NCBI GenBank assembly: GCA_905221605.1
Contig: CAJNDS010000178.1
Span: 62,001-126,000, forward strand
Direction: 5' to 3'
DNA length: 64,000 nucleotides
Origin: Symbiodinium natans
Taxonomy: Eukaryota > Sar > Dinophyceae > Suessiales > Symbiodiniaceae
Position 1 is the stretch's first letter; each line of letters starts with the position of its first letter. The notes beneath the pieces were generated by a model that saw only the letters and a list, made by a program, of their open reading frames with translations, was not told where the DNA came from and ran no database searches. This document shows positions 13,001-21,000 of the stretch, piece by piece. The position numbers and the translations under genes were made by a program.

Positions 13001-14865
13001 ATGGCACAGAAGCGTGCGGTAGGACTTCTCTGTCTTTCACAGGGGCGGTAGCAATGACAGCCACCGAGCTTTGGCCGTCCCCAGATTCGCCCAGAAAACC
13101 AGGTCCAGCTGGTTGTGCGGGTGGTTTCGGGGCCGCCTGAAGAGTTTGCCGCAGATTGTTTTCCAGTGAGACTCGCACTTCAAGGTGCGCGCAGCAGTGC
13201 GTGGTCAGGAGCCTGCCGGCACGCCCAACTCTGCAAACCCTCTTCTGGAGCTATCAACCCTAAACACACAACCCTAAAAAACAACCCTAAACCCTAACCC
13301 TAAATCAACCTAAAACCCTAAACCCCAAACCCTAAACCCTAAACCCTAAACCCCAAACCCCAAACCCTAAACCCTAAACCCCAAACCCTAAACCCTCAAC
13401 CCCTAAACCCTAAACCCCAAACCCTAAACCCTAAACCCTAAACCCTAAACCCTAAACCCTAAACCCTAAAACCCTAAAACCCTAAAACCCTAAAACCCTA
13501 AAACCCTAAACCCTAAACAACAACCCTAACCCTAAACCCTAAACCCTAAACCCTAAACCCTAAACCCTAAACCCTAAACCCTAAACCCTAAACCCTAAAC
13601 CCTAAACCCTAAACCCTAAACCCTAAACCCTAAACCCTAAACCCTAGCCCTAAAAAGGTCTGAGGAGGAGCCTGAGCCTGCAGCTCCGCACGGGACTGCT
13701 CCAGCGCCTCGCAGATGCTTGGGGTTTGGGGTTTAGGGTTTAGGGTTTGGGGTTCGGGGTTTAGGGTTTGGGTATTTGGGGTTTGGGGTTTGGGGCTTCT
13801 AGGATCTACTGCAGGATCTGGGAAAGTTGGGGGTTGTAGGGTTTGGGGCGTAAGGGTCGCAGGTTTTTGGTGGTTCGAGATTGGGGGTTTCAGGGATTAT
13901 GCCTTACAGGATCTACTTGGGGGGATCAGGGGACGTAGTAGGTAGATATGAAGTAGGGCTACGAAGTGGGAGAAGCCCACGGCTCCCTTTCAACCTACTT
14001 GCTAAGTCCCCCGATACTCCAAGTAGGGTCTGGGGCCCAGGGGTTAGGGGTTTAACCCATTTGGGGCTTTGGGGGGTTGGGGGTTTAAGGGTTTGGAGAC
14101 CCTGACGCTGCAAAGCCTGAACACCCGTTTTTGCTCAGTATGCACCCCAAATATGGACCCTCAGGCCCTACTCAGCCAAAATCTCCCCCCGAGATGTACC
14201 TTTCAGGGCTCCCCTGCCCTCACCCAGATTGCCAAGGGCACTGTAACCCTGACACCTACGGGGTTCGGGCGTAGTGTCTGGGGTTTAGGGTTCAGGGCTT
14301 TGCGTTTCGAGCTTGCGGGTTATGCGCTTTGGGTTAAGGCATCAGGTTGACATGGCACTTTATTTGGGGTCGATCTAAATCAAGCCAACAATTTCTGTGT
14401 AACAAAATCGCGAGCAGGTTCAGGGCTTGGATTAAACCCTTCGGTTCATCAAAAACTGAAACCTCAGACCTAAGCCCTAAACCCCAGGAACCCTAAGCCC
14501 CAACACCCTTGGGAGCCCTAGACCCAGAACCCTCAAAACGCTACAAGGGCTGAAAGGTTTTAGGGTTTGAGGTTGTGCTTGGAGGGTCGCGGGACTTAGT
14601 GAGTAGGGGTTTAACTACCTCAGTTACTTAGAACCCCACCTACGAAGAACCCTAAACCGAAAAAAAACTAACCCTAAACCCTAAACCCTGAACCCTAAAC
14701 CCTAAACCCTAAACCCTAAACCCTAAACCCTAAACCCTAAACCCTAAACCCTAAACCTCAAAGCAAGTAGGGACTTGGGGACAGGGGGTGGGGGGGGGGG
14801 GGGGGTGGCACCTTCTCTCGTGACTTGAGGTCGGCTTTTGTCTGGTTGATCTGCGCCAGGGCTTC
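982..14865 (-). CDS. Coiled-coil protein gene made of phase-0 mini-exons (partial model)
   Basis: Proposed exons, 5' to 3' on the minus strand: 14812-14865, 13672-13707, 12356-12385, 11875-11904, 8768-8797, 8336-8400, 3447-3488, 982-1020. Possible extra pieces lie at 6199-6245 and 5258-5305. Most start right after AG at a codon boundary and end CAG or AAG before GC or GT. The peptides are heptad-like and rich in Ala, Gln, Glu and Leu: the first two exons encode EALAQINQTKADLKSREK and ALEQSRAELQAQ; three exons are exactly 30 bases (VAQLAEAQRQ, AHEQSALFAQ, AREQSLGLAQ); 3447-3488 gives LTGALSGLRERLEK. Exon 14812 has donor AAG|GTGCC. Introns of 0.4-3 kb hold telomere-type arrays. Seen: frames and splice-like borders. 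Inferred: that these belong to one gene. Other exon-like islands in the interval (10.2, 11.1, 13 kb) do not fit, so more than one gene may be present. Family unknown. Confidence 0.45.
1021..2160. repeat. Dense TTTAGGG/TTTGGGG arrays and a poly-G tract
   Basis: The TTTAGGG array at 1039-1345 alternates with TTTGGGG variants. A G tract with few interruptions lies at 1489-1517. Further arrays run at 1590-1640, 1880-1970 (CCCTAAA) and 2085-2125 (TTTAGGG); the last meets CCCTAAA after eight bases at 2126-2150. No exon was recognised. Confidence 0.85.
2276..2464 (+). CDS. Exon-like GC-rich open frame, strand uncertain
   Basis: The 2160-2518 interval is one of the longer array-free islands near the left end. 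A plus frame is open through a protein-like stretch (MLDAVGGSLGRAVG, VLAGQVEDMGG). The minus strand is also open over 2269-2508, and I cannot separate them by eye. No clean acceptor/donor pair was found and no family is recognised. It may be a fragment of an exon or non-coding. Confidence 0.2.
   Translation: MEVSSHGDRGVRERLLQSKGVRRMLDAVGGSLGRAVGRVLAGQVEDMGGCSSAWPTARAPRP
2519..3434. repeat. Telomere-type arrays around non-coding spacers
   Basis: TTTAGGG-derived repeats at 2519-2670 include a near-perfect 63-base direct repeat (2522-2660). A poly-G tract lies at about 2810-2822, degenerate CCCTAAA-like text at 2825-3290, and a clean CCCTAAA array at 3308-3428. Confidence 0.8.
4543..4656. mobile_element. 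MITE-like palindrome, family II
   Basis: The ends are inverted: CTAGGCTGCCCCAGTAACC on the left and a GGTACTACTGGGCATCCTAG-like right end. Related copies lie at 30256-30367 and 56676-56790 (ends CTTGGTAGCCCAGT). Partial copies appear near 19190-19235, 19885-19905, 21330-21395 and 35125-35150. It is short, non-coding and repeated, so a non-autonomous DNA element is the likely class. No target-site duplication was established. Confidence 0.5.
5047..5216. mobile_element. Family I palindrome interrupted by a telomere array
   Basis: The left arm GGATGTTCCCCCCTTATAC and right arm GTATAAGGGGGAACATCCC are inverted copies. Between them lies a perfect TTTAGGG array at 5083-5167. Other family I copies at 29231-29326 and 40676-40768 have only about 15 bases between arms, so the array looks inserted. 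Confidence 0.6.
5330..5878. repeat. TTTAGGG array and low-complexity spacer
   Basis: A TTTAGGG array occupies 5338-5415 and another 5588-5628. The unique DNA between and after them shows no convincing exon until the acceptor before 5879. Confidence 0.75.
5879..6067 (+). CDS. 3'-terminal exon of an unidentified plus-strand gene
   Basis: A TTTCCCAG acceptor precedes 62 sense codons and a TAG stop. About 82 percent of third positions are G or C, much higher than in the other frames. The peptide begins QQIRAIWQPRPSHV and ends GGAYPRGHAWLESA, with a basic run SRDRRRRQ. The frame stays open upstream to an ATG at 5813, so a single-exon ORF of 84 codons is an alternative. No upstream exon was found on the plus strand. 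CCCTAAA-type repeats follow the stop. Family not recognised. Confidence 0.5.
   Translation, partial: QIRAIWQPRPSHVLALLGRKGPTDHVITLMAIRSFMQSRDRRRRQYKPGGAYPRGHAWLESA
6068..8335. repeat. Telomere-type arrays and unassigned spacer DNA
   Basis: CCCTAAA-type text occupies 6095-6300, with TTTAGGG at 6322-6375 and 6767-6825 and CCCTAAA at 6897-6966. A possible 34-base exon on the minus strand lies at 7015-7048 (acceptor CTACCACCAG, donor CAG|GTGCAA, peptide RFLGRRLCHRQ). From 7140 to 7985 the DNA is array-free and AT-richer, with overlapping open frames on both strands but no splice-supported exon. Confidence 0.6.
8401..8767. repeat. TTTAGGG arrays
   Basis: TTTAGGG arrays at 8428-8528 and 8628-8712 are separated by 100 bases of unique DNA containing a GAGTACTTGGGCCT segment that recurs near 49905. 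Confidence 0.8.
9029..9137. mobile_element. Palindromic element
   Basis: The left end CCCAGTCCCCTGGGAGGATCC pairs with the right end GGGATCCTCCCAGGGG followed by TCTGGG. About 60 bases separate the arms. It is non-coding and probably MITE-like; no second copy was seen in the window. Confidence 0.45.
10081..10216. mobile_element. Family I palindrome split by a telomere-type insertion
   Basis: The right arm is cut between GGACAGTTAGT and ATAAGGGGAACATCCC by 46 bases (10155-10200) consisting almost wholly of CCCTAAA/CCCCAAA repeats. Removing that segment restores the arm seen in the other copies (GTTAGTATAAGGGG). Confidence 0.65.
10282..10320. CDS. Coding-like island with conflicting strand readings
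   Basis: On plus the frame reads GVKFADFG just before a potential donor inside GTTTAGGG, resembling a protein-kinase DFG loop. On minus, acceptor TTCACGCCAG opens a frame with very high GC3 (LASSWVHREQKLYR) continuing to about 10258. Both cannot be right. The local trend of minus-strand exons favours the minus reading. Confidence 0.25.
10318..11057 (+). repeat. Longest TTTAGGG array in the window
   Basis: About 740 bases of TTTAGGG repeats. The outer thirds are near perfect; the centre (10500-10900) has many one-base indels (TTAGGG, TTTTAGGG). Confidence 0.95.
11064..11102 (-). CDS. Small exon with a VLHSDIK motif
   Basis: A pyrimidine-rich acceptor (CTTGTCTCTCAG) and donor AA|GTACGC bound 39 bases. 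The frame, with high GC3, reads FRCAVLVLHSDIK. The end resembles a kinase catalytic loop (HRDIKP) but has Ser for Arg and is too short to assign. The downstream intron starts within CCCTAAA repeats. It does not join in phase with the neighbouring coiled-coil exons, so it may belong to another gene. Confidence 0.4.
11103..11874. repeat. Array-poor spacer followed by TTTAGGG/CTTAGGG repeats
   Basis: A family III element (GGGCCCTTAAAAGGG) lies at about 11305-11400. Degenerate TTTAGGG/CTTAGGG repeats fill 11590-11840. No exon was recognised. Confidence 0.7.
11913..12861. repeat. Mixed telomere-type arrays, CCTAAAG variant
   Basis: A head-to-head TTTAGGG/CCCTAAA junction lies near 11995. A run of CCTAAAG/CCAAAAG variants occupies 12143-12270 and grades into perfect CCCTAAA to 12350. 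The interval 12500-12840 is unique and AT-rich with no convincing exon. Confidence 0.75.
12862..13138 (-). CDS. Two coding-like segments out of frame with each other
   Basis: After acceptor AACTCTTCAG at 13138 a high-GC3 frame reads NHPHNQLDLVFWANLGTAKA and reaches a TGA near 13043. From 13029 a second frame, 56 codons to 12862, reads FCAIYTFPIPEEKDREKHK, then MFQFMSTWEFRLTLAG, with donor CTT|GTTCTA. Both look coding by third-position composition. Either a very short intron (35-60 bases) or an indel separates them, so this may be a pseudogene. Family not recognised. Confidence 0.4.
13270..13649 (-). repeat. CCCTAAA array
   Basis: About 380 bases of CCCTAAA repeats, with a stretch of the eight-base variant CCCTAAAA at about 13465-13515. 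Confidence 0.95.
13718..14811. repeat. TTTGGGG/TTTAGGG text, CCCTAAA array, poly-G
   Basis: TTTAGGG-like degenerate text runs from 13720 to 14110. Spacer DNA at 14110-14640 holds no convincing exon. A CCCTAAA array lies at 14660-14755 and a G tract at 14787-14805, directly downstream of the 14812 donor on the minus strand. Confidence 0.7.
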
Positions 14866-15857
14866 CTCCGGGTTTAGGGTTTAGGGTTTAGGGTTTAGGG
14901 TTTAGGGTTTAGGGTTTAGGGTTTAGGGTTTAGGGTTTAGGGCTTTGCTTAGGGGACTAGGGGTTTAAGGGTTTGCTTAGGATTTTACGGTTTCAGGGGT
15001 TTTGGATTTAGGGGTTTAGGGTTTGGGTTTTGAGTGGTGAAGGCTCAAGGGGCTGCAGGCCGTTAACATCCTCCCCAGTTTTTGTAATGTAGAAAGCTGC
15101 CCATTTTTGGCCGTTACTTGATAGTTGTATGTTTCGTCTCGATTAAACACGGAAGTCACTTCTTGTTCTGTTGGAAAAGTGCCCGGTTCTCACACCTCTT
15201 CAAGCATTTACAGCTTGGGCATTGTTTTGATACCCTAAACCCTAAACCCTAAACCCTAAACCCTAAACCCTAAACCCATTGATTTTCCGCCTTTGGGGGG
15301 GGGGGGGGGGGGGGGGGGGAGGAGGAGGTGGTCCGGCCCTATACAGCAGGCACTTAAGGCCCAAGTATTCCCTATTAAGGTACATGATACGACTACTTGC
15401 TTAAGAACCCCCCCCCCCCCCCCCCCCACCAAAAAAATGACTCCCTATACTCCCCTTATAAGGAAGAATACCTCTATTCATTTTGGGTTCTTAAGCAATT
15501 CCTAGGATAAGGACCTTTGGGGAAGGAGTTTGGGTATTTGTCTAATAGCCCAGGGCCCGATGTAACAACATGAAAACTTGCATCCGGAACCCGGCCGAGA
15601 AAAACGTGGGGCAGGGGTTTGGGGTTTAGGGTTTGGGGTTTAGCATGCAAAATGCTACATCTCAGGGCCAGGTTGAAAAAAATCCAATCTTAATCCGAAT
15701 CCCCAGACCGATTGAACATTGTAAGCATTTGAAATCCCTATGCCCGGGGCTGTAGGCTCTGGGTCTTAGGGTTCTCCCTCAGTGAGACACATGCCAAAAA
15801 AAGGACAAGGACCTACTGTGGGGGGGGGGGGGGGGGGGGTACGCGGGGTACAATACA
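14866..15857. repeat. TTTAGGG array, spacer, palindrome with homopolymers
   Basis: A TTTAGGG array lies at 14870-14945, a CCCTAAA array at 15232-15277, G tracts at 15295-15318 and 15822-15839, and a C tract at 15410-15427. A family IV palindrome spans 15388-15505. No exon was recognised. Confidence 0.7.
15388..15505. mobile_element. MITE-like palindrome, family IV
   Basis: The ends ACTACTTGCTTAAGAACCCC and GGGTTCTTAAGCAATTCC are inverted copies of the family also found at 37881-37988 and 63183-63280 (consensus end CTACTATTTGCTTAAGAACC). The C tract has expanded just inside the left end. Confidence 0.6.
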
Positions 15858-18800
15858 TCAGCACCCTGATTTGGGAAAATTCTCTTCCTGCTCCCCAATG
15901 CGACGAAGAGCGGCAGACTCTGGGTGCATGGTCTTGAGGTCGCCTGCAAAGTCTTTCTGTGCAGGGGCTCCAGTGAGCGTCGCGCAAAGTGAAAGACGAT
16001 CTCTTGCAGCCACCTCGTGAAAGTCGGGTATCGGCACCATGGACTCGGCCGTCGTCAGGCGGAGCGCGCCAGGCACGCTCACATATTTCACTGCGGAGGC
16101 TTCCCCGGATGCTTCTGCTCCCCTAAACCCTAAACCCTAAACCCTGAACCCTAAACCCTAAACCCTAAACCCCAAACCCTAACCCTGAACATTAAACCCT
16201 AAACCGCAAACCCTAAACCCTAAGCCCTAAACCCGAAGTTCTTTCTCACTGAATCCCTCTGATTCTTAGTATTCCGTGTTGGGTGCCACCTGTTCTCGGG
16301 CTGGCCTATGATCTCACTGTATCAAAGAACTGCCAAGGGATGCCAGAAAGCGCGACTCGCTGACTTCATGATCTGGCCTTCAACTAAACCCTAAGCCCTA
16401 AACCCCCTTAGTACAAAAAAGCTGTCAGCCCTCTTCCGCTTTGAGGAAGTCACACCCCCCCCCCCCCCCAAACCACTCTGCTAAATCAGTGGGTTTGGGG
16501 GTCAGGGCTTATCCACCCCTCCGCCCCCCTTCTTGGCAATCGCCTTCTCTCTCCTCAAACCTGTCCGGGCCCATTTCTTCTGGCCGTGCCATACGAACAC
16601 CCTAAGCCGTGAACCCTGTGAGTGCTAGACCCTAAACCCCACATTCTCAACACCCTCAACTCTGAACCTGTCCAAAAACCCCTCAAGCCTCAACCCTAAA
16701 TCCTAAACTCTATTCAAATTCTCGAGAAATTCCTAAACCCTAAACCGTAGCCCCATGCGCATCCGAATCGCCTCCACTGGGTTTACTCCGTCGTAGGGCG
16801 GGGGAGGCGCCACCTTTTCGGTTCGTCTGAGTAGTTGGGGTTTAGGTGTTAGGGTTTTAGGGTTTAGGGCTTAGGGTTTCGGGCCATTTTGGAGGTAGTT
16901 TAGGCTTCAGGGTAGTTGAGGTTTTGAGGGAAGTTGAGGGCTTTTGTGGGCAATCGAGGGTTGTACTTGGCTAGACCCTAAGCCCCAAACCCTAGGAACC
17001 CTAAATCCTAAACCCTAGAAACCCTAGAAACCGTAGAAAATCTAGAAACCCCAAAAACCCTAGCAACCCTAGAAACAAAAAACTCAACCTCCGAAGTCCG
17101 AGCTTCCGCCTCGTAGGGTGGCGGAGGGCGGCCGACCCGTCGCCCAAAGGCGTCCTCGCAGGGTTTCGGGTTTAGGGTTTGGGGTTTGGGGTTTGGGGTT
17201 TCGGGTTTAGGGTTTAGGGCCCGCAACGAGCTCTTTTGCCCTTGTACTGTCCGGGTTCCGGGGGACGCCTGAACCCCATACACCCTAAACCCTAAATCCT
17301 AAACCCCAAACCCTAAATCCTAAACCCTAAACCCTAAATCCAAAAAACCCTAAACCCATCCGAAAACCTAAACCCTGAACCCTAATCCCTAAACCCTAAA
17401 TCCTAAACCCTAAACCCATCCTAAACCCTAAACCCTAAACCCTAAATCCTAAACCCTAAACGTGTGGAGCGGCTCATGGGGGGGGTCCCGGGATTGGTCC
17501 TCGTCCAACGCCGCCCGCCCACGCTGCGGAAGTCCCTGCAGAGGGGGCCATGTTAAGGAGTGTTAGGGTTTAGTTAGGGTTTAGGGGTTTAAGGGTTTAG
17601 GGGTTCAGGGTTTAGGGTTTAGGGTTTCCGGTATAGGGTTTAGGGTTTTAGGTTTACAGGGCGGGAATGGAGAGCTACAGCATTGCTGGGCATGCGAGTT
17701 CGCGGCAAGATCCCCCGCCCAAAGGGGATCCAAATTTAGACGTGCTCATATGGGTGGTTTACTTCCCTAAGCCCTATACCCTAAACCACTTGGAACGCAT
17801 GTCTCTTTTGGGTTCCGAGTGTCCGTTATACGGGGATATGGACCCTTAGGGTTTACGGGTTTCGGGTTCAGGGTTTGGTGTATGTTTTTGGGCTTTGAAA
17901 CCCTAAACCCTAAACCCTACTCTCCTTTGTTGCTATCCGCTCCGAAGCCACTGGACTGGCGTTGGTCTCTGCAGCTGAAAACACTGTGCTGCGGCTTGCG
18001 AACTCATGCTTAAGGGTTTTATGCTTACTTCTCCAATGGCCAAGGGACAAAAGGTTAAACTTTATTATTCTTACAAACAAAGGAGACCCAAAGAGATTAA
18101 AGCTCAGTTGTTGGACAAGTAATTATGTTCAGTTCAGACACTTCAAGATACAGGTGCTGAATGAGTAAGCCTACGTAGTGACAGATCGATGTGCTCTCGT
18201 GTCCAGGACCAGTCAACACCGCCCTGAACGTCGAACACCAAACCTTGGGCAGTAGAACAACTTTAGCCACTCATCTACAGGGGTTCTACCTTGGACCCTA
18301 AAGGTTGCAATCTTGGGTTTTGGGGGGCCCTTTTCAAAGATCCCTATAAACATAAAGGCCATAATAGGAGTATATTAGGGGGAACCTTTAGGGGCACGAC
18401 CTTAGGGGTACGAGTCTTCATCCCGGAACTCAGAGCCCGGCTAGAATTCAGGGCTCGGGTTTAGGGTTTAGGGTTTAGGGTTTAGGGTCCGCCGACCCTG
18501 GCGGCGTGTTGGATGGGAAAAGGAGGTGAAAACCTCCCTCTTTCCCCCCGGAGGGGGGGGGGGGGGGGTAGGGGGGGGTACCCCGGCAGCTTTTCCGTGG
18601 AGGAACAGGCCACCCACACCGCGTAAACTCATGCACCATAGGCGTTTTCGCACAGGGCATGGGGGCTCTTTTGGAAAAAACGCTCGCCCCCTGCGCTGTC
18701 CCCCCCCCCCCCCTACCCCCCCCACCCCACCCACCGACCCACCCCCCCCAACAGGAACCGCAAACAAGATCACCAAACGCCAAACCCTAAACTTGTTCTC

Positions 18801-20004
18801 CTGCGGGGTCGGCGGCTTGAGCCGGAGGCTCTTAAATTTAGGGTTTAGGGTTTAGGGTTTAGGGGTTAGGGTGTAGGGTTTAGGGTTTAGGGTTTAGGGT
18901 TTAGGGTTTAGGGTTTAGCCTCAGGCTTGTGACTCCATAGCCAATGTTGCGCAGCAGCCTAAGAATCACGAAAGGCTTAAGGGCTTGAAGGGTCTGCACA
19001 AACCTATATGAAGCAGGGTATATATTACTGTTATTGGTGAGTGTACATAAGGTTCCTTTTTAATATTGGTGAGTGTATATACTTGGTGGCCTTTTGGGGA
19101 TACAAGAAATATAAACCCCACTTCATAAAAGGATCAAAGAAGGGTGTTCCTTGGCATAAGGGTTGTTTTGTTTTTTTTCTCCCGGAATGCTAAATCTTAA
19201 AATAAAAGGAAACCGGGTACTACTGGGCATCCGGGCCGTCTTTCTGGGGCTCCAAGTGGGCAAATGACACCGAAACTCTGCACCCTATAATAGCTACTTG
19301 GATGCGGGGGGTGGGCGGGGGGGGGGCGGGGCGGGGGGCGGGGCGGGGGGCGGGGGGCTGGGCGGGGGGCGGGGCGGGGGGCGGGGGGCGGGGGTCAATA
19401 AACCCTAAACCCAAAATTAGCTTTAGGGTTTAGGGTCTATGTAAGCCTTACCCAGAGCGTCCACTTATACTATTGTGAAACTAGGTACCGAAAACCATGC
19501 AATGCCAGGTTTTGGGGTACCTTAATCCATAATAATTTGACTATAAGTGGACCCTCTGGGTTTACAATTCATACCAGCGAATTCATACTAAACCCTAAAC
19601 TCTAAACCCTACACCCTATAAACCCTCAAACAGCCCAACACCAGCGCCTTCGCCGACGAGGCCGGCCTTTGGGGTGGCCTTCTGTTTGTTCTTGGCGTTT
19701 AGGGTTTTAGCCCCAAAAAGCACGACAGGGTTCAGGGTTTAGGATTTCAGGGTTTAGGATTTAGGGTCTAGGGTTTATAGGTTTCTAGGAAAGGGTGACT
19801 TCTTTTGGGTGTAGCGGGCCCTCGGGTTTTGTTTGTAGGGAGAAGTGATAAGGATCCGACCTGTTGAAACATGGGCATGAAAATACTGCTGGGCATCCTA
19901 AGATATGGTCCCTCTTCGGAGCTTTACATGGCAAGGCTTCTTCCATACAGACCTTCAGATGTGACCCCCTTGTTAGAGTCGGCATCGCCTCACCCTCTAG
20001 CAAG

Positions 20005-20060
<56 letters not shown>

Positions 20061-21000
20061 AGAGAGAGAGAGAGAGGAGAGAGAGGAGAGAGAGAGAGAG
20101 AGAGGGAGGAGAGGGAGAGAGAGAGGAGAGATGAGAGAGAGAGAGAGAGATGAATTCAGGGCCTTAGGGTTTTGGGCTGAGGGCTCAGGATTTAAATTTA
20201 CAGTCGTGACGGATGCAGGCGGGTCAACCTCAAAGGCGCGCGATTTCGGAAATGCGCATGCCACTTTGGGTGCCTAAGCTGTGTATCCTGAACGCCCAAG
20301 CCCTCCTGGGGCATTAGGGTTCACAGGCCCAAAGCTTGTAAACCCAAAAGCCCGAAGTTTCCTAAACTCAAACCCTAAACCCTAAACCCTAAACCCTAAA
20401 CCCGAAACCCGAAACCCCAGACCCTAAACCCTAAGCCCTAAACCCTAAACCCTAAACCCTATACCCTAAACCCTAAACCCCAAACCCTAAACCCCAAGCC
20501 CAATACCTGCAACCGGCCCTCAGCAGCCGGGCCACAGGGAGGCCAACAGCGGAGAGAGCTCGACTCCGCCAGACACCTGTGCACATCGAGGGTGTACGGC
20601 CGAGGATTCTCCAAAGGGGTGTTTAGGGTTTAGGGTTTAGGGTTTAGGGCTTAGGATTTAGGTACAGGGTTTAGGGATTAGGGATTAAGGTTTAGGTATT
20701 TAGGGCTTAGGCCGACCCAATACATGATCAGTTCCACACTTGAAGACACACACGCTTTCCTTGAAGATCAAGGAGGTGCCCACTGCCCTAAACCCTAAAC
20801 CCTAAACCCTAAACCCTAAACCCTAAACCCTAAACCCTAAACCCTAAACCCTAAACCCTAAACCCTAAACCCTAAACCCTAAACCCTAAACCCTAAACCC
20901 TAAACCCTAAACCCTAAACCCTAAACCCCGATCCGTGGCCTCAGCTGGCTCCTGGTAGGATGGAGGGGCCCGCATCTCGTCGATGACGTCCGAGATAAGC
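15858..21000 (-). CDS. Gene of proline-rich mini-exons (partial model, 3' end complete)
   Basis: Proposed exons 5' to 3': 20927-21000, 20528-20576, 19642-19690, 18793-18830, 17471-17535, 17089-17154, 16752-16826, 16517-16579, 16331-16372, and terminal 15858-16090 with TGA. Most have pyrimidine-rich acceptors (CGAAGCTTCAG, CCCCTCTGCAG). Donors include GT inside the telomere unit (20927 and 18793 precede GTTTAGGG) and GC. Exon 20927 encodes SDVIDEMRAPPSYQEPAEA; 16752 KVAPPPPYDGVNPVEA; 17089 VGRPPPPYEAEARTSE, so a PPPPY/PPSY motif recurs. The terminal exon encodes 77 residues (start KYVSVPGALRL, end EENFPKSGC). Not all junctions are in phase with these borders, so exons are missing or some borders are wrong. 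Function unknown. Confidence 0.45.
16091..16330 (-). repeat. CCCTAAA array within an intron
   Basis: CCCTAAA and variants at 16122-16235 lie between the terminal exon and the exon at 16331. The remainder is unique non-coding DNA. Confidence 0.8.
17155..17470. repeat. Telomere-type arrays in an intron
   Basis: TTTAGGG/TTTGGGG repeats at 17160-17220 and CCCTAAA with CCTAAAT variants at 17282-17460. On the coding (minus) strand the intron starts with TTTAGGG-type and ends with CCCTAAA-type repeats. Confidence 0.8.
17536..18792. repeat. Array-poor intron with a palindrome and G/C tracts
   Basis: Degenerate TTTAGGG at 17565-17650. Unique DNA at 17900-18440 includes a family V element (18276-18412). 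G and C tracts at 18550-18582 and 18701-18750 create spurious proline- or glycine-rich frames. Confidence 0.65.
18276..18412. mobile_element. Palindromic element, family V
   Basis: It is related to 51089-51214: both share CCCTAAAGGTTGCA/CCCTAAGGTTGTACCCTT at the left, an internal CCCTTTTCAAA-like segment and GGGGGTACGAG or GGGGTACGAGT at the right. Arms are partly inverted and no coding frame is present. Confidence 0.45.
19450..19561. mobile_element. Long-armed palindromic element
   Basis: The arms start ACCCAGAGCGTCCACTTATA on the left; the right arm ends TATAAGTGGACCCTCTGGGT. They remain recognisably paired for about 50 bases with a short loop. Non-coding and MITE-like; no target duplication was established. 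Confidence 0.5.
20007..20150. repeat. (GA)n microsatellite
   Basis: A nearly pure GA dinucleotide tract with scattered GG interruptions. The Arg/Glu and Ser/Leu open frames across it are artefacts. Confidence 0.95.
20577..20926. repeat. CCCTAAA array in an intron
   Basis: TTTAGGG variants at 20620-20710, then a perfect CCCTAAA array at 20787-20927 that on the minus strand begins at the donor of the 20927-21000 exon. Confidence 0.9.

Larger units (their letters stand above)
18831..20527. repeat. Arrays, palindromes and a GA microsatellite in introns
   Basis: A TTTAGGG array lies at 18838-18918. GCGGGGG repeats (19305-19392) form a G-rich minisatellite. A long palindrome spans 19450-19561. 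A (GA)n tract occupies 20007-20150 and CCCTAAA arrays 20375-20505. The exon at 19642-19690 belongs to the model above. Confidence 0.75.

Noticed and set aside
19785-20277. Arg/Glu and Ser/Leu open frames up to 159 codons
   Set aside because: They arise from the (GA)n microsatellite; all frames across it are open.
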